Assembly (NCBI GenBank): GCA_000526575.1
Contig: JAGI01000002.1
Location: forward strand, 310,001-374,000
Source: Clostridium sp. 12(A)
Lineage (GTDB): Bacteria > Bacillota > Clostridia > Lachnospirales > Lachnospiraceae
DNA length: 64,000 nt
Direction of reading: 5' to 3'
Both the position numbers and the translations under genes were made by a program. Positions 17,834 to 26,058 of this stretch are shown piece after piece. The number at the start of each line of letters is the position of its first letter. The first letter of the stretch is position 1. The notes under the pieces are model-generated. The model was not told the DNA's origin, did not search any database, and saw only the letters and a program-made list of their open reading frames with translations.

Positions 17834-17967
17834 GTAGTTTTCTCCCATTTTATAAGGATAAATGGCAAACCTATCCTGGCTATTGGAAATTTCCTCACAG
17901 GTATGTTATCCACTTTTACGCCCATTGTCTTGAGCAACCCATTTATAGTGTCTCTTTCTTTAAGAAT
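17830..17967 (-). CDS. Small protein without ATG, candidate AUU start
   Basis: 45-codon frame (ILKERDTINGLLKTMGVKVDN..., ending IGLPFILIKWEKTT) that looks coding: amphipathic, no stop, and its TGA overlaps the holin ATG as in coupled genes. After the in-frame TAG upstream no ATG, GTG or TTG precedes the conserved-looking part; AUU 17967 overlaps the stop of the preceding frame. A TTG at codon 11 is the alternative. Function unknown. Confidence 0.4.
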   Translation of the reverse strand: MLKERDTINGLLKTMGVKVDNIPVRKFPIARIGLPFILIKWEKTT

Positions 17968-18133
17968 AAAATTCGGCTAATGCTCTAAATAATTCTTTAT
18001 TCTTTTCATATTTATAGGTAATTAGACCGTTGATTTTTTTTACAAATGTATATCTGATACCAATTTCGGTCAGATAGTTAATCTCAGCCAGATATTGACT
18101 TTGATACTCTTTATCGAATTTTGTTTCGTAAAT
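17960..18133 (-). CDS. Small protein, candidate AUU start
   Basis: 57-codon frame reading IYETKFDKEYQSQYLAEINY...GIRYTFVKKINGLITYKYEKNKELFRALAEFYS, a well-shaped small globular protein reminiscent of short clostridial plasmid/phage proteins ending in LAxFYS. The frame opens after TGA and the first plausible start is AUU 18133, about 10 nt after AAAGGA. Alternatively one extra base at AAGAAC separates it from ATG 18143 (a 1-nt frameshift). Function unknown. Confidence 0.5.
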   Translation of the reverse strand: MYETKFDKEYQSQYLAEINYLTEIGIRYTFVKKINGLITYKYEKNKELFRALAEFYS

Positions 18134-18156
18134 TGTTCTTCATTCCTTTCAGGAGT

Positions 18157-18206
18157 AAAAAATAGGGATATATAGTTTTCTAAGAATAGATTGCTATGTA
18201 TCCCTT
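18157..18206 (-). terminator. Intrinsic terminator
   Basis: Minus strand AGGGATA ... TATCCCT stem followed by ATTTTTTA, after the 63-aa gene. Confidence 0.65.
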
Positions 18207-18228
18207 ATTTCTACACTAATCTATTCAA

Positions 18229-18420
18229 TCATTTTTCAGGAGCAGAAGCTTCCTTAATCGTATATTTTCCATTATCACAATTTAAATCGACTGTTTTACC
18301 GAGATACCGTTCAACATGATCAGATTTGTTAAATACAATCTGTGTTGAGATTTTATCAATATCTACAACAATACAGTCGTAATCATAGTCGCTAATTACT
18401 TCTTTTACTTTTAGTTTCAC
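18229..18420 (-). CDS. Small phage protein of unknown function
   Basis: 63 aa, beta-rich, alternating hydrophobic residues (MKLKVKEVISDYDYDCIVVDIDKISTQIVF), ending acidic. ATG preceded by AAGGAGGGCTATTAG, 25 nt after the tail-tube gene. Probably co-expressed with it; role unknown. Confidence 0.6.
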   Translation of the reverse strand: MKLKVKEVISDYDYDCIVVDIDKISTQIVFNKSDHVERYLGKTVDLNCDNGKYTIKEASAPEK

Positions 18421-18445
18421 TAATAGCCCTCCTTAAAGATGGGAT

Positions 18446-19246
18446 TTAAGCCCATCTTGTCATCTGAATCATAGTAGAGCTGTTAGCAGCTTTCATGATT
18501 TCACATTCAAATGATGTGGGCTGAGGGTCACCTTCGGCAGAAAAGTCTAATTTCAGGTTACTTGACCATTTTAAATTCGGAATTACAACCTGAAATGCTT
18601 CATCTTTTCCAGTTTCTCTGTTTCTAATAACCGTATTGCCCACAAGTTTATATGTACCACTAAAGTGAGAAGAATCGATAACATATGTCTCAGTGGACGC
18701 AGCACTCGAAAACGTGTAGTAGACCACAAGCTTCTTATCCGCAGCTGCCGGTACTGTCAATGTTTTGCCAGTTAATGTAGCGTTAGTCATAACAATAGGA
18801 GTTCCGCAGTCATTCTCAACTTCATAAACAAGAATTCCAGAAGCCGCCTCTTTTGGTACATAAGCTAATTCGATTACGCCAGACGGAGATGCGGTAAGTG
18901 GGTATAATTCACCCTTATCAACAGGTGTAGTTCCTGTGGTATCGTATGCTGTAGCCTGTCTCATATATACAGTCTGAGCACCGGTTACTGTAGCCACGCC
19001 TGAGATTAATTCCAATGATTTTGGAGAGAGGAGAGCATCTTCAATTGTAAGTTTACCTTCCTTATTTAACTCCCAGGTAATTAATTTAGCATTACCCTTA
19101 CCTCCTCGCGCGTAAACTTTTTCCGATGTTACCTCAATACTAGATGTTTTTAATGTATCAAAGAAAATAGATGGTTTATTTGTAGACATATCATATAAGA
19201 TTACATCCATAACCTCTTTAGCACCAAATTTTGTATTAGCACCCAT
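18446..19246 (-). CDS. Major tail (tube) protein with inserted Ig-like region
   Basis: 266 aa. N-terminus MGANTKFGAKEVMDVILYDMSTNKPSIFFDTLKTSSIEVTSE and the GKGNAKLITWELNKEGKLTIEDALLSPKSLELISG block are typical of tail-tube proteins of Gram-positive siphoviruses and related myoviruses. A middle insert (about 120-190; ELAYVPKEAASGILVYEV...KTLTVPAAADKKLVVYYTF) looks beta-sandwich. The C-terminal part (NLKWSSNLKLDFSAEGDPQPTSFECEIM) is the conserved tube fold. AGGAGGTAACAAA before ATG. Position after the chaperone-like gene is reversed relative to lambda, but it lies in the tail module. Confidence 0.75.
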   Translation of the reverse strand: MGANTKFGAKEVMDVILYDMSTNKPSIFFDTLKTSSIEVTSEKVYARGGKGNAKLITWELNKEGKLTIEDALLSPKSLELISGVATVTGAQTVYMRQATAYDTTGTTPVDKGELYPLTASPSGVIELAYVPKEAASGILVYEVENDCGTPIVMTNATLTGKTLTVPAAADKKLVVYYTFSSAASTETYVIDSSHFSGTYKLVGNTVIRNRETGKDEAFQVVIPNLKWSSNLKLDFSAEGDPQPTSFECEIMKAANSSTMIQMTRWA

Positions 19247-19270
19247 TTTGTTACCTCCTTAATTTTTTGC

Positions 19271-19302
19271 AATAAAAAAGACCAGTAATTTACTGATCTA
19301 GT
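19271..19302 (-). terminator. Intrinsic terminator
   Basis: Minus strand AGATCAGTA-AAT-TACTGGTCT (9 bp with one G-T) followed by TTTTTTATT, just downstream of the 260-aa gene and upstream of the tail-tube gene. Strong fold. Confidence 0.8.
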
Positions 19303-20080
19303 TTTCTTTTTGTTTTATTTTTGAAAGCCAATGCTGAAGATTTACTTCATCACTTTTTGCACCAGCAAGTAACGCTTGTATATTTACGTGGAAATCGTCC
19401 ATTATTTTTAGACGATTAAACTGATTGTTAAATTGATATATATCGTATAAATCATAGACATTTTGTAAAGGCATATGTTCAGCCTCAGCAAAGATACTTA
19501 TCAAATCAGCCATTGTTAAATCATCATCGTCATCTCCAATGCGTTTTAATTTATTGACCTTTTCTCTAAGCTTCCGACGTTTCTCCAATAGACTTTTAGC
19601 CATATCGTTATCTGGATTATCTACATATTCCATATAATTAATATCAATTAGGCAATTACGGCTTTTAAGTATCTGTCTGAATTTATCATAGTTTATACTA
19701 TTTAAGAGGTATTTACTTTCCTCCCCAATAATAAATCCATAATTCGCATCAAAAGTCACCTTATTTTTAAAGAATAGACTCAAAAAAGAGGGGACTAGTT
19801 CACACATTAAGTCAGTGCTTGACAGTATTTCGCCACTTTCTAATGCTTTGTATTCTTGAAGGAGATTTAATACAACATACAGGAAAGTTGATGATTGTTC
19901 TGCATTAGATAAGTATTCTTTAGCTTTATCATCATCCATACATAACAAAGAGATGATATTTTGTGCCTTAGTAAAGCCAAAATCGGCCATTTCCCCCAGT
20001 GTCACCTTATATGTTGGGATATTATCAAAATATAAAATGCTGCCTCTCTGTAATTTATGTTCTAGATCATATTTATTCAA
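19298..20080 (-). CDS. Phage structural-module protein (tail assembly or neck)
   Basis: 260 aa, helical, acidic, with a low-complexity RIGDDDDDLTMADL patch after a basic helix (LLEKRRKLREKVNKLKR). C-terminus contains LLAGAKSDEVNLQHWLSKI, a motif seen at the end of tail-module proteins of Firmicutes phages. Sits just upstream of the tail-tube gene. Could be a tail assembly chaperone; evidence is position and general shape. Confidence 0.45.
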   Translation of the reverse strand: MNKYDLEHKLQRGSILYFDNIPTYKVTLGEMADFGFTKAQNIISLLCMDDDKAKEYLSNAEQSSTFLYVVLNLLQEYKALESGEILSSTDLMCELVPSFLSLFFKNKVTFDANYGFIIGEESKYLLNSINYDKFRQILKSRNCLIDINYMEYVDNPDNDMAKSLLEKRRKLREKVNKLKRIGDDDDDLTMADLISIFAEAEHMPLQNVYDLYDIYQFNNQFNRLKIMDDFHVNIQALLAGAKSDEVNLQHWLSKIKQKEN

Positions 20081-20091
20081 AAGACACCACC

Positions 20092-20577
20092 TTATAGTTT
20101 GTTTTTTAAGTTGAATTCAGAGCAGCTATATATAAGCTGTTTGCCGTAATATTTATCTCCAATAGTTAGATATGTAGCAGAATTTAGGTGAAGCTGTCCA
20201 ATGCCAAATTCTCTTGAACTCTGTAGCTTTCGATCTAACATATCTGTTAGAATATCAGCTCTTGTTCCTAAGTAGCCTTTTTTCGAATATCTCATGTAAT
20301 CTTTATCTTTGTGGCAGTAGCACCAAATTATAATCTTCATATCCTTTACTGAAAAATTTGCCACTCTAGGAACATCAACTTCCATACATATATAAGATTT
20401 AGTTTCTACTTGCGTATCGTTTACATATAAATATGGAAATACATATTTATATAATAAATCATCATAAACAGTCTCTTGATTATAATCCTTACCCAGTAGT
20501 AGTTCACATATATCATCTGATTGCGTTATAAATGATATTAGCCTTGATTTATAAATTCCTACATCTTTTAAAGTCAT
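20092..20577 (-). CDS. Head-tail connector-type protein
   Basis: 161 aa, mixed alpha/beta: an N-terminal helical part (SRLISFITQSDDICELLLG), then strands (KSYICMEVDVPRV, MKIIIWCYCHKD). About the size of neck or tail-terminator proteins and located between the connector and tail genes. 10 nt from the gene upstream. Call is by position. Confidence 0.45.
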   Translation of the reverse strand: MTLKDVGIYKSRLISFITQSDDICELLLGKDYNQETVYDDLLYKYVFPYLYVNDTQVETKSYICMEVDVPRVANFSVKDMKIIIWCYCHKDKDYMRYSKKGYLGTRADILTDMLDRKLQSSREFGIGQLHLNSATYLTIGDKYYGKQLIYSCSEFNLKNKL

Positions 20578-20587
20578 TCAACACCTC

Positions 20588-21625
20588 CTAAAATGCACTT
20601 ATTAAAACATTGGTCGATGTTGAAAACCCACTGTGTTCATCTTTAACCGAGATTGTTAAATTTGATTGATCCATATTTTCATCATTACATGAGATGTGCA
20701 ATTCGTTATTCACAATAACCATTTCTACTAAGCCTACCGGTTCAATAGTCCAGATGGGAGTCATATCCAAATAATTACCATCTTTATCGGTTAAAGTAGC
20801 GACAAACTTCTTTTTACTACCTCCAATGCGAATAGTACTAGATCCTACATAGTTGATATGTGCAGATAAATTCGCTGTTTCATCGGGTGGATCTGGGGCC
20901 GGTGGGGGAGTAGAAGACGAAATATAACTTGCAATCCAAACCTCAGTACCGTCTATAAGCAAGACTCGCTTATCAGTGTCTTTATTGTAGGCATCAAATG
21001 ATAATGTAAGTGTCATATTGCTACCACGTCCAAAATACTGGTAATTATTTAAATTGACTTTACGGTTTGTTAATTTATAAATGTCTGGCTCTTTAGCATC
21101 ATCTAAATCAATAGGAAAACGCATATCTCTTTTAAGCTGTTTGGTTTCTTCATCAATTGGTACTGTAAGTCCATACTGGTTGTCACCAATAGCAATTGTA
21201 TTATTGCCTGAAATTCCAGAGGAGTATTTGGTGAAATCCTCTGAATATGCCCAGCGCTCAACTATTCCACCTTTTGAGTTCTGCCACCTTAAAGGTACAG
21301 TGCATAAGTACATATAGCCTGAATGGTAAGCTTTTTCATCTGAATCAATTAGCATTACTAGCCAGTGTTGATTATTCCATTCTATATAGTCACCTAAATT
21401 AAATGGATCAGAATGTTTGGCTTTTATTTTCTTCTTAAAAGTATTTCCCTCTGTATCTTTGATTATAATCAATTCATATGGCAGACCATTTCTACTAACA
21501 ACATGATAATCAATAGTATCAGCAAAATGTTCATCTACATGTTTATTAAGTAAGTATAAATCTGTTTCCTGTTTACTCGAAGACTTGTAGGTGTTGTTTA
21601 TTTTCTGAAAATATGTAATATTCAT
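20588..21625 (-). CDS. Virion protein with C-terminal Ig-like domain
   Basis: 345 aa. Residues 1-235 form a beta-rich head-closure-like domain (LGDYIEWNNQHWLVMLIDSDEKAYHSG). A proline linker (SSSTPPPAPDPPDE) then joins a C-terminal bacterial Ig-like domain (about 255-345: TIRIGGSKKKFVATLTDKDGNYLDM, then ISVKDEHSGFS). Such Ig domains on phage particles often give weak binding to carbohydrate surfaces or mucus. AGGTGGTGTTTT before ATG. Head-closure assignment is by position and fold impression. Confidence 0.55.
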   Translation of the reverse strand: MNITYFQKINNTYKSSSKQETDLYLLNKHVDEHFADTIDYHVVSRNGLPYELIIIKDTEGNTFKKKIKAKHSDPFNLGDYIEWNNQHWLVMLIDSDEKAYHSGYMYLCTVPLRWQNSKGGIVERWAYSEDFTKYSSGISGNNTIAIGDNQYGLTVPIDEETKQLKRDMRFPIDLDDAKEPDIYKLTNRKVNLNNYQYFGRGSNMTLTLSFDAYNKDTDKRVLLIDGTEVWIASYISSSTPPPAPDPPDETANLSAHINYVGSSTIRIGGSKKKFVATLTDKDGNYLDMTPIWTIEPVGLVEMVIVNNELHISCNDENMDQSNLTISVKDEHSGFSTSTNVLISAF

Positions 21626-21635
21626 AAAACACCAC

Positions 21636-22124
21636 CTACTCTAAGCATTGACTATAGTCAATTAATTTTTTCTTTCCAGTCAACCTGTTTACAGATGCAT
21701 ATTGTGAAATCTTAACTACGTTTTCATTTTTGATTTCTCTCAACATATCGGTAAATGTCTTTCTTTCTGAAGCTGGAGAAAATTGATTTAGATCACTAGG
21801 AGTCATTGATATTTTAAATGCTTTAAGTAAAGATAAATCTCTCTCAAAATAAACTTCTCTCATTAAGTCGGATATAATACCCTGTTCTTTTTTTGTTAGA
21901 TCAAAATTAAACTCTGCTATATCTTCACTATAGTCAAAGAAGTCCACATCAGGAGTACATTCATCAACTAATCTTTCGATTGCTTCATACAAATAATTTA
22001 CCGCCTGACTCCTTGCTAAAATTAAAGCTTCTTCTAATGAGACATTATAATAAGAAAAAAAGTCTCTATCCTTTTCTATTTTATAAAAAAATTTTTGTAT
22101 TAAAGAATCAAATGGTGTTGACAA
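21636..22124 (-). CDS. Head-tail connector (adaptor-like)
   Basis: 162 aa, mostly helical and acidic, starting MSTPFDSLIQKFFYKIEKDRDFFSYYN, with a helix ARSQAVNYLYEAIERLVDE similar to gp6/gp15-like adaptors that sit below the portal. Comes third after the capsid gene, which is the usual adaptor position. Confidence limited to fold impression and order. Confidence 0.5.
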   Translation of the reverse strand: MSTPFDSLIQKFFYKIEKDRDFFSYYNVSLEEALILARSQAVNYLYEAIERLVDECTPDVDFFDYSEDIAEFNFDLTKKEQGIISDLMREVYFERDLSLLKAFKISMTPSDLNQFSPASERKTFTDMLREIKNENVVKISQYASVNRLTGKKKLIDYSQCLE

Positions 22125-22138
22125 TTATGCTCGCCCCC

Positions 22139-22846
22139 TTAATTCTTCTTGGGTCTTCCAGGTTTCTTAACTGGTTCTTCTTTTACTTCTGCAATATCAT
22201 TGTTAATCTCGTTAATGGTATCAGCATTAATGGAGGGTAATGCAAGCATTTTTTCCATCATTTCCTGCATTTTAGTCATCTGTTTTTGTAGAGCAATATT
22301 CTGTTCTTTTAAAGCATCTACTTCTTCAGACTGTATTGATGTTGTAACATCTTTTGGCTTAATAACAATTTCAGTATTACGAATACCCCTGCGTAGCTCA
22401 TCTGATCTAGTCTTAATGATACTTTCTATTCGCATAGAAATATCGTTGTCTGTTGAATTCTTTAAGCGAATGAATACTCCGCGAAGCCTATCGAATGTTC
22501 CAATGTCCTTAATTCTAACTAATTTTAGAAGCTTATCCATGCTCGGAGATAAAATAATGTTTTCCATCTCCTTAATCGTAAGCAAGTCTTTCCAATTTGG
22601 AATTCTTAAATAATCCTCATACATTTCTTGTTCAATCTCTTCTGGAAATCTTAGAATTCCGCTTTTAAAAGCGGCGGAGTTTCCATTAATATAAAGGATT
22701 TCTTCTAAATTAAGCGGGAGAATGGTTGGTGTTTCACTATCTACAGCTGGTTCAATAGCATAACTATCATGCTTTGTAGATACAACAACGATATTTTCAT
22801 TGTAATTAAGTAGGTTAATCGTTTTCATATCTTTAATCATATTCAA
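22139..22846 (-). CDS. Capsid-module protein with coiled coil and AT-hook-like tail
   Basis: 235 aa. Globular N-terminal part (about 1-160, with RFPEEIEQEMYEDYLRIPNW), a coiled coil (ALKEQNIALQKQMTKMQEMMEKM, about 180-205) and a basic C-terminus EEPVKKPGRPKKN that contains the AT-hook core PGRPKK, a minor-groove AT-tract binder. Placed right after the major capsid gene. May contact packaged DNA or be a head protein; no family recognised. Confidence 0.5.
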   Translation of the reverse strand: MNMIKDMKTINLLNYNENIVVVSTKHDSYAIEPAVDSETPTILPLNLEEILYINGNSAAFKSGILRFPEEIEQEMYEDYLRIPNWKDLLTIKEMENIILSPSMDKLLKLVRIKDIGTFDRLRGVFIRLKNSTDNDISMRIESIIKTRSDELRRGIRNTEIVIKPKDVTTSIQSEEVDALKEQNIALQKQMTKMQEMMEKMLALPSINADTINEINNDIAEVKEEPVKKPGRPKKN

Positions 22847-22857
22847 ATCATCCTTTT

Positions 22858-22886
22858 AAAATAGGAGAGGTTTATCCCTCTCCCGT
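22858..22886 (-). terminator. Intrinsic-terminator-like hairpin after capsid gene
   Basis: Minus strand GGAGAGG-GATAAA-CCTCTCC followed by TATTTT; between the capsid gene and its downstream neighbour. Confidence 0.7.
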
Positions 22887-22896
22887 ATTTGTTTAT

Positions 22897-23889
22897 TTAT
22901 TTTGCCATTGTAATTTTAGCTAATTTTTCAATATCAGTAATGCAATAACCATACTCAAAGCCTGCCAGTTTCACATTGACTTTTTCCTCGTTATTATCCA
23001 TTGTTTCATAAACCCTAATATCACCCTTCTGGTCAAGAGTACCAATCTTACCAGCAACACCAAAAATCTTTTTATCTGGGAGGAGATAAGCACCAGAAAC
23101 AAGTTTCTTCGCACCGGAAATTGAAGCAATATTAATACCGTCGTTAAAACTTACTAGTCCATATCTATTGAAGTTATTTTTCATATCATCAGATAAATAC
23201 TGCGCACGTCCAGACATTCTTCCCAGTGCCTGTGCATACTTAGAAAGAGTTACTGCTACAGGAGATGAATCTCTATCTAAAAGGTACAAACCAAATTTGT
23301 CCCATGAAGTGAGAGAAGGAGCCGCTTCAGTTTCGGCAATAGCCTGTTCTCCACCCGCAATGGCTGTGTCTATAGTGGTAAAGATATCATAAAACTGCTT
23401 ATTTCTTAGTGCTTCTACGGCATAGTTGGTAAGAAGTGCAACAGACTTAAATCCATTACGTCTCATTTCAATGTAAGGGAGTTCAAATTCAACCTGGGCA
23501 GTTTTCCAAGTGGGTTTTAAAGAAGCAAAGTCAATATATGACTTATCTACATTACCACCAATTACGGCATCGTGTGCTTCCATTGTATTCTTTGGAGTTT
23601 TATCTACACTGTAATCATCAAATTCCCCTACCGTACCTCTGTCAAATAATTTGTCCAGTAACTCGTCTGGGGCATTGTACACTTCATCAGTTACAGTTCT
23701 TTTAATAAAAGCTCCAATTTCGCAATCCCTATCATTACCATTGGACGCAATTTCTCTTACCCATGCATCACAAATTTCAGATACCTCTTTTTCTTCTGCG
23801 GAAAGATTTCTATTATATGTAAGCTTCTGGGCAATATTGAAAACCTGCCCATCTTTATTCATTAATTCAGCAATTTCTGTTTTTAACAT
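22897..23889 (-). CDS. Major capsid protein (candidate)
   Basis: 330 aa from ATG 23889 (MLKTEIAELMNKDGQVFN), preceded by GGAGGAATTAAG; a longer frame to 23946 would read through a terminator hairpin and is rejected. Order (portal, protease/scaffold, small decoration-like protein, this) and size point to the major capsid protein. Features: helical N-arm, KPTWKTAQVEFELPYIEMRRNG, and a C-terminal domain with GYCITDIEKLAKITMAK. Not a textbook HK97 signature, so call is mainly from context. Confidence 0.65.
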   Translation of the reverse strand: MLKTEIAELMNKDGQVFNIAQKLTYNRNLSAEEKEVSEICDAWVREIASNGNDRDCEIGAFIKRTVTDEVYNAPDELLDKLFDRGTVGEFDDYSVDKTPKNTMEAHDAVIGGNVDKSYIDFASLKPTWKTAQVEFELPYIEMRRNGFKSVALLTNYAVEALRNKQFYDIFTTIDTAIAGGEQAIAETEAAPSLTSWDKFGLYLLDRDSSPVAVTLSKYAQALGRMSGRAQYLSDDMKNNFNRYGLVSFNDGINIASISGAKKLVSGAYLLPDKKIFGVAGKIGTLDQKGDIRVYETMDNNEEKVNVKLAGFEYGYCITDIEKLAKITMAK

Positions 23890-23922
23890 CTTAATTCCTC
23901 CATTCGGTTTTTGAGCATAAAA

Positions 23923-23950
23923 ATAACGGCACCCATATGCCGTCACATTA
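23923..23950 (-). terminator. Intrinsic terminator before capsid gene
   Basis: Minus strand ACGGCA-TATGGG-TGCCGT followed by TATTTTTA, between the 148-aa gene and the capsid gene. Confidence 0.75.
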
Positions 23951-23963
23951 AAAATATTTTAAA

Positions 23964-24410
23964 TTAGCCAATTACTTCAATAACATGAAGAGTATGAGTA
24001 TCAACAACTTTGGTTCCACGATATACAAACTTTGTGGCATCAGCAGACTTTGCAAATTTGCCATCAATACCAAGTGCTAAATAATCTCCTTTAATTGCTC
24101 CAGTAGAAAACTGATCTGTCGCATATCTCTCAGGAAATTCCGGAGGTACAAGTTTTACACCATTACCTGTCTTGATTTGCATAAACATTTCTTCATAGTC
24201 AGAAAATTCTCCAAGTCCAGCGTAAATTCCATCAGCACGCTTTTCCTTTGTTACAAAAAACACTCCTTTATCCGTAGGAGCATCTGGAAATCCTACTTCC
24301 CTGTCCTTCGTATAATCTTTTACAACACCCATACCCACAACCAAATCAACAGTAGTAATATTTGTAGAATCATACACCTTACCAGTATTTGTCTGTAATT
24401 CTCTTAACAT
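23964..24410 (-). CDS. Head decoration-type protein
   Basis: 148 aa, beta-rich (NITTVDLVVGMGVVKDY, GVFFVTKEKRADGIYAG, HTLHVIEVIG), no membrane or signal sequence. Lies between protease/scaffold and major capsid genes, where capsid decoration proteins are encoded. AGGAGGAATAAAATA before the ATG. Assigned by position. Confidence 0.5.
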   Translation of the reverse strand: MLRELQTNTGKVYDSTNITTVDLVVGMGVVKDYTKDREVGFPDAPTDKGVFFVTKEKRADGIYAGLGEFSDYEEMFMQIKTGNGVKLVPPEFPERYATDQFSTGAIKGDYLALGIDGKFAKSADATKFVYRGTKVVDTHTLHVIEVIG

Positions 24411-24426
24411 TATTTTATTCCTCCTT

Positions 24427-25893
24427 TTATTTACCTAAATAGCTTTTCATTATAGATTTCACATCTAGTTGATCATCCTCTAAATTATTCAGATTTACAG
24501 AAGCAGTAGATGTTTTAATCTCATCATTATGTAGATTTTCTGATATTAAAGTCTCCTGACCATTTAAGGATTCCATATATCTCTCAGCTAAAATTGCCTT
24601 TAGTGATTTATCATCTAGAGTATCAACATACTCCTTTAATTCTTCTGAACTTTCAATCTCTTCTTTCGTAATTAAACCTGATTTCGTAATAGAAGACACT
24701 AGAGTATTTTTCTTTTCCTGCAACTCAGCGGCTACCTTTTCCTGTTCCGCTTTCTCAAATTTCTCCTTAAACGGAGTAAGAGTACTTACTTCTGCTTTAA
24801 GTTTTGAAATTTCTTCTCCTGATTTAATAATAGCATCATCTTTAGTTGAGATTTCTGATTCTAATTCTGCTACCTTTGTATTGATTTCAGAAATGCTAAC
24901 TGTCAATTTTACATTTTCCGGATCAGAAACAGTAATAGTATCGTTGTTTACTTCGTAGGTCATGCGCACAAAGTCTAATTCCGATTCCCTGCCATCTACC
25001 TCCAACCAAACCTCTTTATCTATTGGAAAATGAAAGGAGATCCAGCACCACTTGTCTAATTTTGCTCTACAAGCCTCTCGAATCTTTTTTCTTAAATCAT
25101 ATTCAGTAAGCTGAGAAATTTCAGTTGTATCATTATTTGAGGTTGCAACAGGAGTTTCTTCAATCGCTCCTTCTGCTTTATTTTCAGCAACCTGCGTTAC
25201 ATTCTTTTTCAGCAAATCATTATCCTCCTTTGCTTTTTTTTCATTATCTAAACCATGACATATAATGTCTTGGGATAGTGCCTCTGCAACAAACAATCCA
25301 TTACTCATATCTGTAGAAAGGGATAATGCTTTTGCATCTACTCCATACGATGGTTTTGCATATTCATACCCAAGTAGCGTATTAGCTAAAAACTCATAAT
25401 CAGCCACTCTTTTAACACCATCTTTATATTCGTATGAAGAGATGACGATTTCCCAACTACCAAAGAGTTTCCCAATTGAAAAAAGCCGCCTTACGGCAGC
25501 TACAACATTTTCATATCTTTTCCATATTCTGTATTTAGCATAAAGACAAGGTAAATTTTTAATAACTCCGCGAACATCTACGTCGGCATTTTCTATATAT
25601 ACTTCTGTATGTGTACCTATAGACTGAGTACCAAAAGAAATATTACCATTCTGATCTTTTGACATTTCATGTCCGGAGAATGTTGGTAGGCCCACAATAT
25701 TAGTTCTATATTTTGCTTGAACTGGCATATTAACCAAGGTCTCTGCTTTCTGTTCAGCTCCGTCAGATGGGAGGAGTACACCATTTGCATTAGTGTCATC
25801 GTAGTAGCAAATTCTACTTGTAAGTTCCAAATAAGTGTTGCTTTCAGATATTTCTATAATTTCACTCGCAATAAAAATATTTTCTGTATTCAT
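24427..25893 (-). CDS. Prohead protease / scaffold fusion
   Basis: 488 aa. N-terminal part (about 1-215) is beta-rich with PTFSGHEMSKDQNGNI and later LSTDMSNGLFVAEALSQDIICHG, the layout of head-maturation proteases. The C-terminal half has a long coiled coil (about 330-400: INTKVAELESEISTKDDAII) and a helical end, as in scaffolding proteins. In many Firmicutes phages protease and scaffold are fused in this way and encoded between portal and capsid. No catalytic triad assigned with certainty. Confidence 0.6.
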   Translation of the reverse strand: MNTENIFIASEIIEISESNTYLELTSRICYYDDTNANGVLLPSDGAEQKAETLVNMPVQAKYRTNIVGLPTFSGHEMSKDQNGNISFGTQSIGTHTEVYIENADVDVRGVIKNLPCLYAKYRIWKRYENVVAAVRRLFSIGKLFGSWEIVISSYEYKDGVKRVADYEFLANTLLGYEYAKPSYGVDAKALSLSTDMSNGLFVAEALSQDIICHGLDNEKKAKEDNDLLKKNVTQVAENKAEGAIEETPVATSNNDTTEISQLTEYDLRKKIREACRAKLDKWCWISFHFPIDKEVWLEVDGRESELDFVRMTYEVNNDTITVSDPENVKLTVSISEINTKVAELESEISTKDDAIIKSGEEISKLKAEVSTLTPFKEKFEKAEQEKVAAELQEKKNTLVSSITKSGLITKEEIESSEELKEYVDTLDDKSLKAILAERYMESLNGQETLISENLHNDEIKTSTASVNLNNLEDDQLDVKSIMKSYLGK

Positions 25894-25908
25894 TTTTTCA
25901 CCACCTTC

Positions 25909-26058
25909 CTAACCAAGAAGAATATTGTGTTTTTTTAACAATTCTTGCTCTAAAATGGCCTGATCATAATTAAAATCATTTTTCTTAGCAATATCACTGA
26001 CAGGTAAAGTGACTAGTAACTTTTTATTGCAACAGGGACAAATAATTTCTACTATCAT
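25909..26058 (-). CDS. Small zinc-knuckle protein coupled to portal gene
   Basis: 49 aa: MIVEIICPCCNKKLLVTLPV... then a helix (YDQAILEQELLKKHN). Only one CPCC pair, so a dimer or half zinc site is likely. Its ATG overlaps the portal stop (ATGA), with GCAGGATTC just upstream, indicating translational coupling. Function unknown. Confidence 0.65.
   Translation of the reverse strand: MIVEIICPCCNKKLLVTLPVSDIAKKNDFNYDQAILEQELLKKHNILLG

Noticed and set aside
23890-23946. Longer capsid protein starting upstream
   Set aside because: It would translate through a strong terminator hairpin; the ATG at 23889 has GGAGGAATTAAG.
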